From Flaccisagitta enflata (Eukaryota; Chaetognatha; Sagittoidea; Aphragmophora), in the NCBI GenBank assembly GCA_965153355.1, contig OZ231126.1:54250001-54314000 (forward strand): 64,000 nucleotides of DNA, given 5' to 3'. A program made the position numbers and the translations under genes. The notes under the pieces are model-generated. The model searched no databases and was not told the DNA's origin. It was given only the letters and a program-made list of their open reading frames with translations. Positions 23,915 to 34,165 of the stretch are shown one piece after another. Positions within the stretch are counted from its first letter, which is position 1. Each line of letters starts with the position of its first letter.

Positions 23915-24763
23915 TTACAAGTGGTTCCACAGCGCGTAGATCACCGCAAAATCTGCTTCGAAAATGTAACGAAAGTGGGGTCCCGCTGCTTCATTGAAGG
24001 CGAAGGTCCACATGCGCGCCGCCTCGGACTCGCGTACGATCACCCTTTCACGTAGGAGGCGTGCCACCAACTGGCGCCAGGCGACCCTGTCGTTAATGCC
24101 GGGCGAGGTGTGCCTAATCCGTACAACCGCGGTGATGAGCGCTCGGCGTATATCGGACCTGGCACCAACAAGGCAGGCTCCAAAGCTGGTCCTCGATTCG
24201 TCGATATAGAACTGGGGGGCGACAAAGCGGCTCCAATCCACTTCTACTCCTGCGGCTGCTTGAGCGATAGCGTCACCAAACGCGTCTTCTTCGTCGTTAC
24301 CTCCAACCGCGTGTGCGTCAGCGACTGCGGCCTCAAACCCTGCTGCCCAGTCTCCGAAGTTGTCACGGGGCAGCTGCGGCGGCGCCACCGCAACAGGGGA
24401 TGGATCAGCGAAAAGCGTATCGATGTTGTAGCTCTCGTAGCCCGTAAAACTCTCGCACTGCCAACGACGACGGGATTGGCGATTGTATCGGATAGCAAAC
24501 CTCTCGTCAGAGTCGATGCGCGGTCGCGTCGGCAACCCCACGTTCTGCGCTTCGTCGAAGAGGGCGTCAAGGTTGAGGCTTTGCTCCCTGAAGATGGACC
24601 ACACAACCGAACGATTCATGTAGCGTTGTCGTCGGATAACGCGCTGCTCGTCGAACGAGATTCTCTCCCGGTGGTGCCCGGAAACTTTGATTGGACGCTC
24701 ACCACTGTTCTCCGTTTCGCTGTCGGAACTACTCGCACGTGGCAACCAATGTCTGTTCTCCAT
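23915..24763 (-). CDS. Unknown ORF 5' of gag in the LTR element
   Basis: 282 residues, intact, first ORF after the leader (about 590 bp after the 5' LTR). I do not recognise it. The N-terminal half is Arg/Ser/Asp-rich and repeats a theme: a Phe/Arg-Glu segment followed by LNLDALFDEA and then YNIDTLFADP. The middle has GDWAAGFEAAVADAHAVG, the C-terminal half ALITAVVRIRHTSP and RQLVARLLRERVIVRESEA, ending FEADFAVIYALWNHL. No catalytic motif, signal peptide or clear membrane segment. It could be a second structural protein or a diverged N-terminal gag piece. Confidence 0.65.
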   Translation of the reverse strand: MENRHWLPRASSSDSETENSGERPIKVSGHHRERISFDEQRVIRRQRYMNRSVVWSIFREQSLNLDALFDEAQNVGLPTRPRIDSDERFAIRYNRQSRRRWQCESFTGYESYNIDTLFADPSPVAVAPPQLPRDNFGDWAAGFEAAVADAHAVGGNDEEDAFGDAIAQAAAGVEVDWSRFVAPQFYIDESRTSFGACLVGARSDIRRALITAVVRIRHTSPGINDRVAWRQLVARLLRERVIVRESEAARMWTFAFNEAAGPHFRYIFEADFAVIYALWNHL

Positions 24764-25356
24764 TAAGAATTCGGCAAAATAATGTTAGTTAAGAACACAA
24801 TAAAATGAGTCAATTCACAATAAAATTGAAGCTAATGTTCATGGACGGCGATTTAAAATTGGATCTGGGTGGGCGGGGTCTCTGAACACACCCCCTATGC
24901 GTGACCCAAAAGAGTTTGAAATCCGCACGATGTATTTGTCGTTCCACTGGCAGAAGATCTTCCTGTTGACAACGCTCATATGCGCAGAGCGAACAAACCC
25001 AGCGCGAGAAAGACAAACGTAAGACGAATTAGAAAAGAAGACAGATCGTCGGCCTCCGCACTTAGCAGGAATCGGTGCGTTAAGGTCGGGCGTCCTTGCC
25101 ACACCGGGTAAGGCTAGAGCTCGTAGATACTTCCCAGGACGCTCTTAGAGTGAAGAATATGCAACGAATGCGAATGATGAGAAGGCGCGGACTTGCAAGG
25201 TTGCTTCGTTTCCTCGCCACGTCCACGCTGGCGTCGCCGGCGGAAGCTTTGGGGAATTGCGAATTTAATTTGCCGTCCGAATCTTACCACCCATGCGCAA
25301 ATGAGGGGTGGGATTAAGAGTGTGATATGGATGGTTCTAGATAGCGATGCACCACT

Positions 25357-25755
25357 TATAAGCCGGAATTTCACCCCAGGCTTATTGCAATGCTCTCACC
25401 TGCTCACCTGAAATGGATTGTCATTGGATATGCAGTCTTTAGAAAGTTCCATCAATGTATTCATTCCTTAGGCTCATCTGGCTGTCTATCTGGGATATGA
25501 ATGAAATGTTGTTAGTATTTAAGAGGGCTGCCCGATCCAAATATCACACTATCAGAGACCCCGAATCTGTCTGCAAAGAAAGAGAGACAGCTTCAGGATA
25601 TTTGTCAATTGATATTTGTTCGGGCAGAGAATCATCAATAAATGAATAAACACGATGGGAAACAATGTAAATCGAATGTATAATGAAATACCAAAACATG
25701 ACGAATATTATCATGATTCTCTTCACTTAATGTCCATCAAAATCCCTCTCCTACA
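25357..25755 (-). repeat. 5' LTR
   Basis: 399 bp, about 98% identical by eye to the copy at 19,720-20,118. Contains AAGAGGGCTGCCCGATCC and ATGAATAAACACGATGGG on the plus strand. Confidence 0.93.
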
Positions 25756-25827
25756 CATATAGCCTCGAAAATAAGAACATGAAGCCTTTGAAAAAATAAT
25801 GATGTTCTTATAATAAAAAAAAGTGTA

Positions 25828-26266
25828 CTATATCACTTCATACCAAAACGAGAATTTTTTTGCTTCAAAATTTTTTAAAATGCCGAAAAATTAGCATTTT
25901 TGACAGTTTTTTTTATCCAAAACCGCCGCTATGCTCAAAAAATAGGCAAACAATGATTATCTGGCACTAACACACATTCATGCATAAACACAGGCCAACC
26001 AGTCATCATTTAGTAACATTTTCTGCAGTAAAATGCCGTAAAAATAACATTTTTGACAGTTTTTTTTATCCAAAACCGCAATTATGGTAAATGAATAGGC
26101 AAACAATGATTATCTGGCACTAAGACACATTCATGCCTAAATACACACCAACCCGTCATCATTTAGTGTCATTTTATGCCATTTTTACGTCTTTTTATGG
26201 CATTTTATAGCATTGTTTAAAAATTTTGAAGTAAAAAAATTTTTGTTTTGATATGAAGTGATAAAG
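25828..26266. mobile_element. 439-bp MITE with TA duplication
   Basis: CTATATCACTTCATACCAAA at the left pairs with the right end TTTTGATATGAAGTGATAAAG, with pairing over about 60 bp. TA flanks both sides (25,826-27 and 26,267-68). The interior holds a ~150-bp direct duplication (ATTTTTGACAGTTTTTTTTA twice). TA flanking suggests a Tc1/mariner-type source. It split the right arm of the old inverted-repeat element. Confidence 0.88.
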
Positions 26267-26348
26267 TAAACCTTCCTATGGCCCAAACCACTCACCATTA
26301 TGACCGAGAATTTTTCTTGACCTATGAAAGCCTCCTCCGTGGCGTGAG

Positions 26349-27735
26349 TGTGTATTACACATGCACAAAGCTGGGGAAATGGGGGAAAGCCCAAAGAAAC
26401 GGTTTATGGACATCTAAAGAAAATACATATAGTAGGCGGCGATATCAGAGGGGGTTGAAAAGCTCGCTCGAAAAAGATTTTTGGCATTTTGACTAAAGTG
26501 AGGACGCTGAATAAAACTGTGGAAACCATAAGTCTTTAGCATTACTCGTTTTGGTGTTTTACAAACTTTTTTAATAAAAAAATGGGGGAAAAAAAGTAAC
26601 ACTTATTCTACGACCTCATTCTAAAACTCATCTCCACTGACATTTTTTCTAAGTCAGAGTTAACCTTCCAATGTATCATTGCGCGTCAGGGAAGAGAGAC
26701 AAACTGGCTAAAATCAACAAATAAATGGACGGACGAATACACAGATGCGCAGACAGTTCATCACTTTACCAAAGGTGGATCTAACTGCATTTGGCAGGCT
26801 GTGTCATGCAATTTAGCGCCATAGAAAAGTTGTTTTGGTGAGAGGTGATGCTAGTGAGTAACTCACTACAGCATAGTGAAACAGCAATGATGACAAGGAA
26901 ATTCGCATCATAAAAATCACCCTTACATACATCTTCATCCGAGTAAGGAAGTAGATCTAGAAGGAAAAGTGAAATATTTTCCAAACCATTTGGGTGACAT
27001 CGATGAAAAAAAGAGTGACCATAATGTATATGAAATGCTATAGATTAAAAAAAATTTAATTGTCTGTGCTTAGGTTGACCTTTATGTCCCCGGACTCTGA
27101 CTCTGAATGTAAGAACAGAAAATTGTGTCAAACATCATGTCAGTTAATTCAATACTAAAAATCGGGGTTTCTTTAATCTATTATCATTCCGACGAAATCC
27201 AAAGCAGAATTTCAAGCTCAATCCATTGGTGCCACCCCCAGAACTGTAGAGGTCAGCGTTTGGAAATGCCGATGATATCTTACAGGTAGTTGAATTCGAA
27301 ATTAGAGCAAAATCAGAACTGTTTCTCGTGACTAGAAGTATAACTTCAAGCGCTACATATAGGCAGACTGTAGGCATGAGTTATTAAGTTTCGGGCCGTT
27401 TTAAGGTAGTCCAATCTGGAGTCAATTTATCAATCCTTTCATTGTGTTGCCTGCAGCCTTCTGGTCGATTCGCTTCATTATCGCGCCTTGGTTCATCTTC
27501 TGCACCGGAAGGTGAGAACTGATAAGTTACGGCAAGAATTCGCAGATACATCCAATTTTCCGATAATGATAATTTAGTGATGATGTCAATTAGAGCCGGC
27601 GGGAAAAATGGAAGATTCCCCACTGGCCCATTTGACGAAGAACCCAACTACCCCCCAGTGGGAGGCCCCCACCCTCCCTATTTTCAATTTTGTATTATCA
27701 ATTTAATGTCCTGATCCTTTCCCCCCTTTTCTTTT
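26349..27735. other. Gene 1 intron interval, nothing recognised
   Basis: Unique-looking AT-rich sequence. Short frames on the minus strand (60-87 residues) lack domains and splice context. Confidence 0.45.
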
Positions 27736-27872
27736 TAGTCGCGGACACGCGACTACACCTTGCTGTGTCGGTCCGTCCCTCCATCCTGGTCGTCAGGCCG
27801 TCTGTCACATTTGTGAATTGCGAGCGGTTTTGGCATTACTGCCCGCGACTGTCTTGCCGTATATCCGGCCTT
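27736..27872 (+). repeat. Family I copy 11
   Basis: TTTAGTCGCGGACACGCGAC hairpin end, then CTACACCTTGCTGTGTCGGT, GAGCGGTTTTGGCATTACTG and TTGCCGTATATCCGGCCTTG. Directly followed head-to-tail by copy 12. Confidence 0.85.
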
Positions 27873-28899
27873 GTTTGTAGTCGCGAGCTACGCGACTCTA
27901 CACCCCGCTATGTCGGTTGGTCTGTTGGTCCCCTTTTTGGGCAGCGGCCCCAAAGGGCCGATGTCCTGTAGAACACAGGGGGGAATTTCCATACGTCCGT
28001 CCATCCGTCCGTCCTTCCGTCCCCCCCCCCCCCGTTGGCCATCAAGGCCTCAAATTTGCCCTCCCAGCCCTAAATTTAGCCCTCCAGGCCTCAAATCAGC
28101 CTTCTAACCTTGGGGACAAAAAAAATGGCGGATTTTTAAAACCTTTCTTTTGAACCATAACGCGATATAACGTAAGAAAAATGGATGCAAATTGGTGATG
28201 CCTGTAAAGCCCTTTGAGGGTATTATAAGCTCTTGATGAAAATTCATGCGATGGCTTTTTTCTGGCCTAACACGGGTTAAAGACCCTTGATGAATGCCAT
28301 CGAATATGAAATTGACATTCCCAATGGGTTTCATCCTCTACTTTCAATGTAAACTAAATTAGCAAAAGTGACACCTTATGTCGGAACATATTAAGAGGAA
28401 TGTCGAACTTCAAAATTCTAAAGAAATGCATTTTTGGATAAGGTAAATTTGCACAAACAATTGTGGGGAATTAAAAGTTCACTGGAAGCCCTCTATTGTA
28501 GGTAAATTAATGTGAGAAAAATGAAAGACGCCATGAAGGTGTCAAAAAATAGGTGCTCCAAAAATTTTGATCCCCACAACCCTTCGCCATCTCTGTCCGA
28601 TGTCACATGTAGAATTTCATGGCTCTTCGCATTCAGGAACACGTAAAAAAATGTACCTGATATTTTTCAACCTCAGTTCCTTTTACCTTTCCTGATATGA
28701 ACTGCGTAAAGCTTGAATCAAATACCTTAGACTTCGCACTTTGTGTTTTCGGCTTGGTATCTAGGAAACGGGATACTAGGGAAACACACTATTCCGAGTT
28801 TTAGTGCAGCAGGCGACCAAGTGTAGAAGAAAGCTATCACCGTGGTCATTATTCTGCGATGCACTAATGCGTCATCACCAGCTTAACAGTCCCAAGAGC

Positions 28900-29731
28900 G
28901 AAAACCATACATCGACAACGACGACATCGATGATAATGACAATGTCAATGATGACACGGCGATGACAAAGGCAACAATAACAACCAACAACAACAGCCGA
29001 AAATGGCGACAACCACAGCAATGACACTCGCCGAAAACAAAAACCGACAACAATAACAACTGGCAACAACAACAAAGACAACAACAACAACAATAATAAT
29101 GAAAACAAAAATTTTAAACAAAATACGAAAACAAAAAACAAAATAAAAAAACGACAATAAGGAAACCAAGAACCAAAACGAAAAACATTGAACAACAAAA
29201 ACAATATTGAAAATGAAAACAACAACGAAAACAAAAACAACAAGAACAAAAACAACAGCAACGTAAACAACAAGAACAAAAAACGACAACAGCAAAACAG
29301 TGAAAACAAAAACAATAACGAAAACAAACACCAACAACAACAACGAAATCAAAAACTAAAACAACAACAAAAACAATGATAACGAAAATGAAAACAACAA
29401 CTACGAAATCGAAAATAGCAAAGAATAGAATAAAAATAAATGAAAACAAAACAACAACAAAAAAAAACCAAAAAAACAAAAATGAAACGGAACCAACCAT
29501 GAAAACAAAAACAACAAAATTGAAAACAACAAACAAAAAGGAAACGGAACCAACAATGAAAACTACAAAAACAAAAACAGCAACAACGACAAAACAAAAA
29601 CAACAACAAACAAACTAAAACCACAACAAAAACAAAAACAACGAAAATGAAAGCAACAAGAACAGAAACAACAAAACGAAATTGGAAACAATGAAAATGA
29701 AAACATCAACAAAACCGAAAACAACAACAAT

Positions 29732-29775
<44 letters not shown>

Positions 29776-30180
29776 CGATATCAACAATTAAAACAAAAAT
29801 GAAAACTACAACATCAAAAACAAAAACAAAACAAAAATATAAACACAACAACAAAAATGAAAACAAAGAAAATGGAAAAAAAATATGAAAACAACAACAA
29901 AACCGAAAAACGGTAACTACAACAACAACAACAACAAAAACGAAAACAAAAACAACAACAATGAAAAGAAAAACAATAACTATGAGAACAAAAAGAAAAT
30001 GAAAATCACAAAAACAACAACAAAAACAAAACGAGCGAAAACCATAAAACGATAACGACAACGACTTTGACGACGGCGATGACAACGACGACGATGATAA
30101 TGATGACAAGAGCGATGACAACAATGGCAACAACAACCAACAATAACAGCCGAAAATTACGACATTAGCAATTAAAACAA
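28900..30180. repeat. CAA/AAAC-rich degenerate satellite, ~1.3 kb
   Basis: ACAAAAACAACAAC-type sequence with interspersed GAAAAC. One strand is nearly free of T. All Asn/Lys/Thr (plus) and Phe/Val/Leu (minus) frames, including a 397-residue one (29,615-30,808), derive from this composition. Confidence 0.9.
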
Positions 30181-30200
30181 TTGACAACAACAACAACAGC

Positions 30201-30246
<46 letters not shown>

Positions 30247-30309
30247 GCAACAACAACAACAACAGGTAACGACAACGATTATAACAATGACAGTCACCGA
30301 CAACAAGAT

Positions 30310-30368
<59 letters not shown>

Positions 30369-30520
30369 AGCAACAACGACAACAACAACGATGACGACAA
30401 CAAAGACGATGACAACAATGATGATGACGACGACAACAACGGCGGCGATGACAAAGACGATGGCAATGACAATGATGACAACGGCGACGAAAATGAAGTG
30501 TATGAGAGCCATTGCGGCAG
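30181..30520. repeat. (CAA)n then (GAC/GAT)n trinucleotide tract
   Basis: Nearly pure CAA blocks at about 30,186-30,262 and 30,318-30,385 pass into GACGACAACAACGATGAC-type sequence. The 154-residue Thr/Met frame is a translation. Confidence 0.95.
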
Positions 30521-30682
30521 GAGAAGAAGCGGCAGAAAGAAGGCCGTGGGTGTACAAGGGGAAGAGATGTACTTGTTCTTGCGGAGTGGAAATGGCGAGT
30601 ACAAACCTGGCGCGCTACAAACGCGAAGACTGCCCCAGTCGATGAGGCGGGTCCTCATCGGGGACAATATGCCTATCAAGTA

Positions 30683-30799
30683 GGGATGTGGAAGTGATTG
30701 ACCACTTTCATTTTGGAGGATGGGATAGCTACTAGTATTTGTACTACAAAATGGAAGCGGAAGCGGAAGCGGTACTAAAATCGACCGCTTCCACATCCC
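30683..30799. mobile_element. GGGATGTGGAAGCGG MITE, copy B
   Basis: GGGATGTGGAAGTG at the left pairs with CGCTTCCACATCCC at the right. The middle has the hexamer run GGAAGC. About 117 bp; TA on the left only. Confidence 0.75.
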
Positions 30800-31009
30800 T
30801 GCTGCCAAGTCAAGTCAATGGCGTCGACAATGAAGATGACAGCAACGACAATGACGACGATGGTGACGACAATGACAACGCTTACAGGCTTTCACACTTA
30901 TAATTGCTAGCTCTCTTGCTCACTCATGTTCTCTCTGACTGTCTGTCTGTCCGACAACGACTATGACAATGACAGTCAACATCTGATAACAACAACACCT
31001 GACCACAAC

Positions 31010-31620
31010 TGACTACAACAACAATAACAACATCAACAGGATGATAACGGCGACGACAATGACGACGGCGGCGACAATGACGACGACAGCGACGACAATG
31101 ACGACGGTGGCAACGACAATGACGACGGTGGCAACGACAATGACGACGGTGGCAACGTTAATGACAACGGCGATGACAATGACGACGACAATGACGACGA
31201 CAATGACGACGACAATGACAACGACAATGACTGCGACGACAGCAACGACAATGACGACGACGGCGACGACAATGATGACGGTGGCAACGACAATGACGAC
31301 GGTGGCAACGACAATGACGACAACGGCGACGACAATGACGACAACGGCGACGACAATGACGACGACGGCGTCGATGAAGGATGATAACGGCAATGACAAT
31401 GACGACGGTGGCAACGACAATGACGACAACAGTGACGACAATGACGACGACGGCGACGACAATGACGACGACGGCGACGACAATGACGGTGGCAACGACA
31501 ATGACGACGGTGGCAACGACAATGACGACAACGGCGACGACAATGACGACAACGGCGACGACAATGACGACGACGGCGACGACAATGATGACGGTGGCAA
31601 CGACAATGACGACGGTGGCA
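31010..31620. repeat. GACGACAAT/GGTGGCAACGAC satellite
   Basis: Units of 18 and 21 bp built from ACGACAATGACGACGGTGGC alternate over about 600 bp. All units are multiples of three, so the Thr/Met, Asp/Asn and Ser/Pro/Val frames stay open. It ends in a CTCCCTCT run (31,621-31,690). Confidence 0.93.
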
Positions 31621-31692
31621 ACTCTCCCTCTCCCTCTCTCCCTCTCTCCCTCTCTCCCTCTCTCCCTCTCTCCCTCCCTCCCTCCCTCCCTG
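31621..31692. repeat. (TCTCCC)n tract
   Basis: TCTCCCTC hexamer/octamer run abutting the GAC satellite. Confidence 0.9.
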
Positions 31693-31830
31693 CGCCGTTG
31701 CTCTACTGACTCATTCAATCAAGCATCCAGGAAGCGTTTATTTTTTTGGAATATCTTTTGACAATCGCGGTTCATTGCCAAAATTGATTTCTTAAAACTT
31801 AATAGTCAGCAGATTGCCTTCATTTCAGGA

Positions 31831-31920
31831 GACAACTCTGGCATAGTGGAAACGTCGGTGCCTGCGAGATTGTGTGCCTTCCCTGCGTGGGTTCGAACCC
31901 TGGTGCTAACTTTTTTTTTT
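31831..31920 (+). tRNA. tRNA-like sequence or tRNA-derived SINE head
   Basis: The A box CTGGCATAGTGGAAACG and a perfect B box GGGTTCGAACCC are 55 bp apart and followed directly by ten T residues, a Pol III terminator. The extra length between arms suggests a class II (Ser/Leu-like) ancestor. The acceptor stem is not convincing, so a SINE head or pseudogene is more likely than a working tRNA. Confidence 0.55.
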
Positions 31921-32607
31921 ATGTCAAAACTCCCTTTTTTCGTTGTCTTTCCCCACCTTCATGATAATAACCATCTTTTATTGAAAAAGATCGGATAAAG
32001 CAAAAGAGGAAAGGTTTTTTGCTTTTAATTTCATCTGGTTCAAACATCACGTTCATTAACAGCAAACTATTTAATAATTTTTTCAGATCATGAGTCGATA
32101 CTACCCTTGAAAGATCTTTCATTTGAGTTGTGTCTGGTATCTGAAGCTTTATTCGTTTAGAAATGGCATAGGTTTGAAGAAAGATATCACCAATTGGAAA
32201 AAGGGCAAATATTGTCTTTTTTTTATTAACAATTTTTGTCTCAACGTTTTTCTTAATAATGCAATTCATAATTATCACAGCTACTTGATATCCATGAGCA
32301 AATTAAAGAGCTTCGAATTTTCTTCAAAATGGCGCCAAGAACGAATTTTTTACTCAATGCGTTTAGTTTCTATGTTTCAACAAACAAAAACATGCAATTC
32401 CCATAGTAAATTCTCAAATTCCAGACAACCTGCCTTCATCCCAATGTCATTTCTAAACGAAAAAAGCTAGGACGACTAGGAACGTCTCATTTGAAAGATC
32501 TTTCGCAGAGCTTCAAAATGGTCACCGATTTTTTATAGTTTTTCTCAATTTAAGGTAGGTAGAATTAGTTTTCCAAAATCCGCCATTTTTTATGTCCCCA
32601 AGGTTAG

Positions 32608-32835
32608 GCTTCAAATCAGCCCCCCCCCCCGCCTCAAATCTGACCTACAGACCTCAGATTTGCCCTCCAGACCTTCAACTAGGCCTCCAAGCATCAAATC
32701 AGCCCTCTGTGGCTCAAATTTGCCCTCCATACCTCAAATCCACTCTCAAAGCCTCAATTCTGCCCTCCAGCCTTCAAATATGCCTTCTTTTGCCTGAATC
32801 AGTCATCTATAGCCAGAAATGTGCCTCCTCAGGAC
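32608..32835. repeat. Family II internal minisatellite (CCTCAAATCTGCCCTCCAG)
   Basis: Degenerate 20-35 bp units CCTCAAATTTGCCCTCC. The same unit fills all three family II copies. Confidence 0.8.
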
Positions 32836-33120
32836 GTATGGAAATTCCCCCCTGTGTTCTACAGGACATCGGCCCTTTGGGGCCGCTGCCCTGCTCTCAC
32901 TCCACTTCTTCACTGGATCACTCCCAGCAGGGCATCGGGTACCGCTGACCATGTGCGATCCTTGGATGACTAGTTACTTTTTCGGCGTTTTTTAGCTTTT
33001 TGAGATCACGGCTCCTACCCAGATGCCCTAGTGACCTTCTCCAACACTGCTCCTGCCCACCTGCACGCGACTAGGGTAGCCGTGTATCCGGCCTTGTTCA
33101 CTTTCTCCTCCACACTCTCT

Positions 33121-33218
33121 TATAGAGTCGCTTAGCCAGCGTCCAAAAAGGCAAAAAAGAAAGACTGCCCCTGCCCACCCGCAAGCGACTACTTATAAGC
33201 CCGGTATCCAGCCATGAT
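33121..33218 (+). repeat. Family I copy 13 (rearranged fragment)
   Basis: TTATAGAGTCGCTTAGCCAGCG is a decayed hairpin end; CTGCCCCTGCCCACCCGCAA and GCGACTACTTATAAGCCCGG follow. Confidence 0.55.
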
Positions 33219-33316
33219 TTCTTTTCTGAACCCATCATGTACTTTTAAACTAAGTTCTTAGAGGAAGGATTAAGCTGAGTTCTCGCAAGGAAGATTTAAA
33301 TATGGTACATTATAGT

Positions 33317-33770
33317 GGTGAGCGCAGTAAACCCTGTAAGAGCTCCTAAGGCTCTTGTCCTTATTTTAGTTTTGGCTGCAATGTAATGTTGTCCTACTCA
33401 TACAGTTTAGTACCTTGGTTAAGAATGCCGGCGGTCCCAGTAAGGTTGACTCTCGATTCTTGCCTCTAAGGGTATGGTTTCTTCACAACATTGCCTTTGG
33501 TAACTACATTATCTTTTGATGATTTACTTATCCTTTGGTAATTTGTTTTGCGTAATTTGGATTATGATTACATCAGTTTTCAGAGTTTGGGGTTGACTCA
33601 GAGTAACTTGATGGATTTGTATCTGTTAAGCCGCTCTGTGGTAGGGGCTGAGGTGAATTTTGATAGTTCTAAGGATAGTGGTGAAGGGTGCGCAGTAAAC
33701 CCCAGTAAGAGCTCCTAAGGCTCTTGTCCTTATTTTAGTTTTGGTTGCAATGTAATGTTGTCCTACTCAT
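33317..33770. repeat. Pair of ~95-bp direct repeats 355 bp apart
   Basis: AAGAGCTCCTAAGGCTCTTG through ATGTTGTCCTACTCATACG occurs at about 33,317-33,412 and again at 33,672-33,768 with few differences. This could be a partial segmental duplication or the ends of a very small terminal-repeat element. It lies just before exon B. Confidence 0.7.
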
Positions 33771-33816
33771 ACGATATATTTAATTACCAATTGTGAAATA
33801 ATTCTCATTCATTCAG

Positions 33817-33964
33817 CATCGGCACGGCAGATCCATACAAAATGTCTCCTGGGTGCCTATTGTACGAGCAGACATCGACGTACACGTCCCTTTATCTTCT
33901 TCACATCATGCTCATGCTGTTTCTTGTCGCCAGATGGATCTTTGACGGCGCCATGATGGTCAAG
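33817..33964 (+). CDS. Gene 1, exon B
   Basis: The acceptor TTCATTCAG precedes 33,817, and the donor GTTAGC follows 33,964. It encodes about 49 residues: GTADPYKMSPGCLLYEQTS, then a membrane segment YLLHIMLMLFLVARWIF and DGAMMVK. It starts in phase 2 and ends in phase 0, joining exon C exactly. The one-base phase conflict with exon A could also be solved by acceptor GGCAG ending at 33,830. Family not recognised. Confidence 0.72.
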
Positions 33965-34165
33965 GTTAGCTTACTTCGTCTTTGTCTGTCCGTCGGTATC
34001 ATTTTCTGATTTAGATTGATTTTTCCGGACTTTTTTCATCTCCGCCCTCCGCCTAATCACTGCACCTCGACCTGCCCATCCACAAGCGAAAATAGACCAA
34101 GAGTAGTCAACCCTTTTAGGGACACAAATTTCTAAGGCTAGTCTTTATTTTTCCCCTTCTTCCAG

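Larger units (their letters stand above)
19720..25755 (-). mobile_element. LTR retroelement with gag-like ORF and no pol
   Basis: Two 399-bp direct repeats (19,720-20,118 and 25,357-25,755) differ at only about six positions. The 4-bp duplication CATA lies at 19,716-19,719 and 25,756-25,759. On the minus strand the LTR reads TGTAGGAGAGGG to CTTATA. Next to the 5' LTR is TGGTGCATCGCTATC, a candidate primer-binding site whose first ~10 bases would fit a glycine tRNA 3' end. Next to the 3' LTR is the purine tract GAAGCGAGGGGAAG. Two long minus-strand ORFs follow the leader; no protease, reverse transcriptase, RNase H or integrase frame is present. The near-identical LTRs indicate recent insertion. 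Confidence 0.92.
19277..26348. mobile_element. Old inverted-repeat element, disrupted by two later insertions
   Basis: Left arm 19,277-19,382 contains GCACGCCACGGGGGAGGCTT, TTCTCGGTCATAATGGCGAG and TACACTTTTTTTT. The right arm carries their complements at 26,350-26,269 and, beyond a MITE, at 25,829-25,803 (GTTCTTATAATAAAAAAAAG). With the LTR element (19,720-25,755) and the MITE (25,828-26,266) removed, the element would be about 0.6 kb. Internal AAGAAC and GAAGGCTTC motifs also recur at position 1-20 of the window. Confidence 0.75.
28104..32607. mobile_element. 4.5-kb TIR element carrying trinucleotide satellites
   Basis: The ends CTAACCTTGGGGACAAAAAA and its complement TTTTTTATGTCCCCAAGGTT plus AG bound the segment, with pairing over about 33 bp to GGCGGATTTT. 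The flanks are halves of one family II unit; the target duplication is unclear (GCCTTC against GGCTTC at best). The interior holds CAA and GAC arrays and a tRNA-like sequence, with no transposase. Near the right end GAAAGATCTTTC resembles the palindromic motif repeated in the arms of the element at 36,966. Confidence 0.65.
27930..32973 (+). mobile_element. Family II element, copy 2, split by a 4.5-kb TIR element
   Basis: The left end GGGCAGCGGCCCCAAAGGGC and ATGTCCTGTAGAACACAGG lead into CCTCAAATTTGCCCTCC minisatellite units. After the inserted element the units continue (32,608-32,835), then the inverted block and the outer end GCGATCCTTGGATGACTAG. Orientation is opposite to copies 1 and 3. 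Confidence 0.8.
27873..33099 (+). repeat. Family I copy 12, split by a family II element
   Basis: The left piece TAGTCGCGAGCTACGCGACT to TCTGTTGGTCCCCTTTT ends near 27,936. The right piece restarts at about 32,975 with ACTTTTTCGGCGTTTTTTAG and ends ACGCGACTAGGGTAGCCGTG and TATCCGGCCTTGTTC. The join recreates the uninterrupted form seen at 2,915-2,930, so this is a clean insertion site. Confidence 0.8.

Noticed and set aside
24110-24766. 218-residue plus-strand frame
   Set aside because: Shadow of the minus-strand ORF at 23,915-24,763.
29615-30808. 397-residue minus-strand frame
   Set aside because: Begins in ordinary sequence but is almost wholly CAA/CAG-array translation (poly-Leu/Val/Phe).
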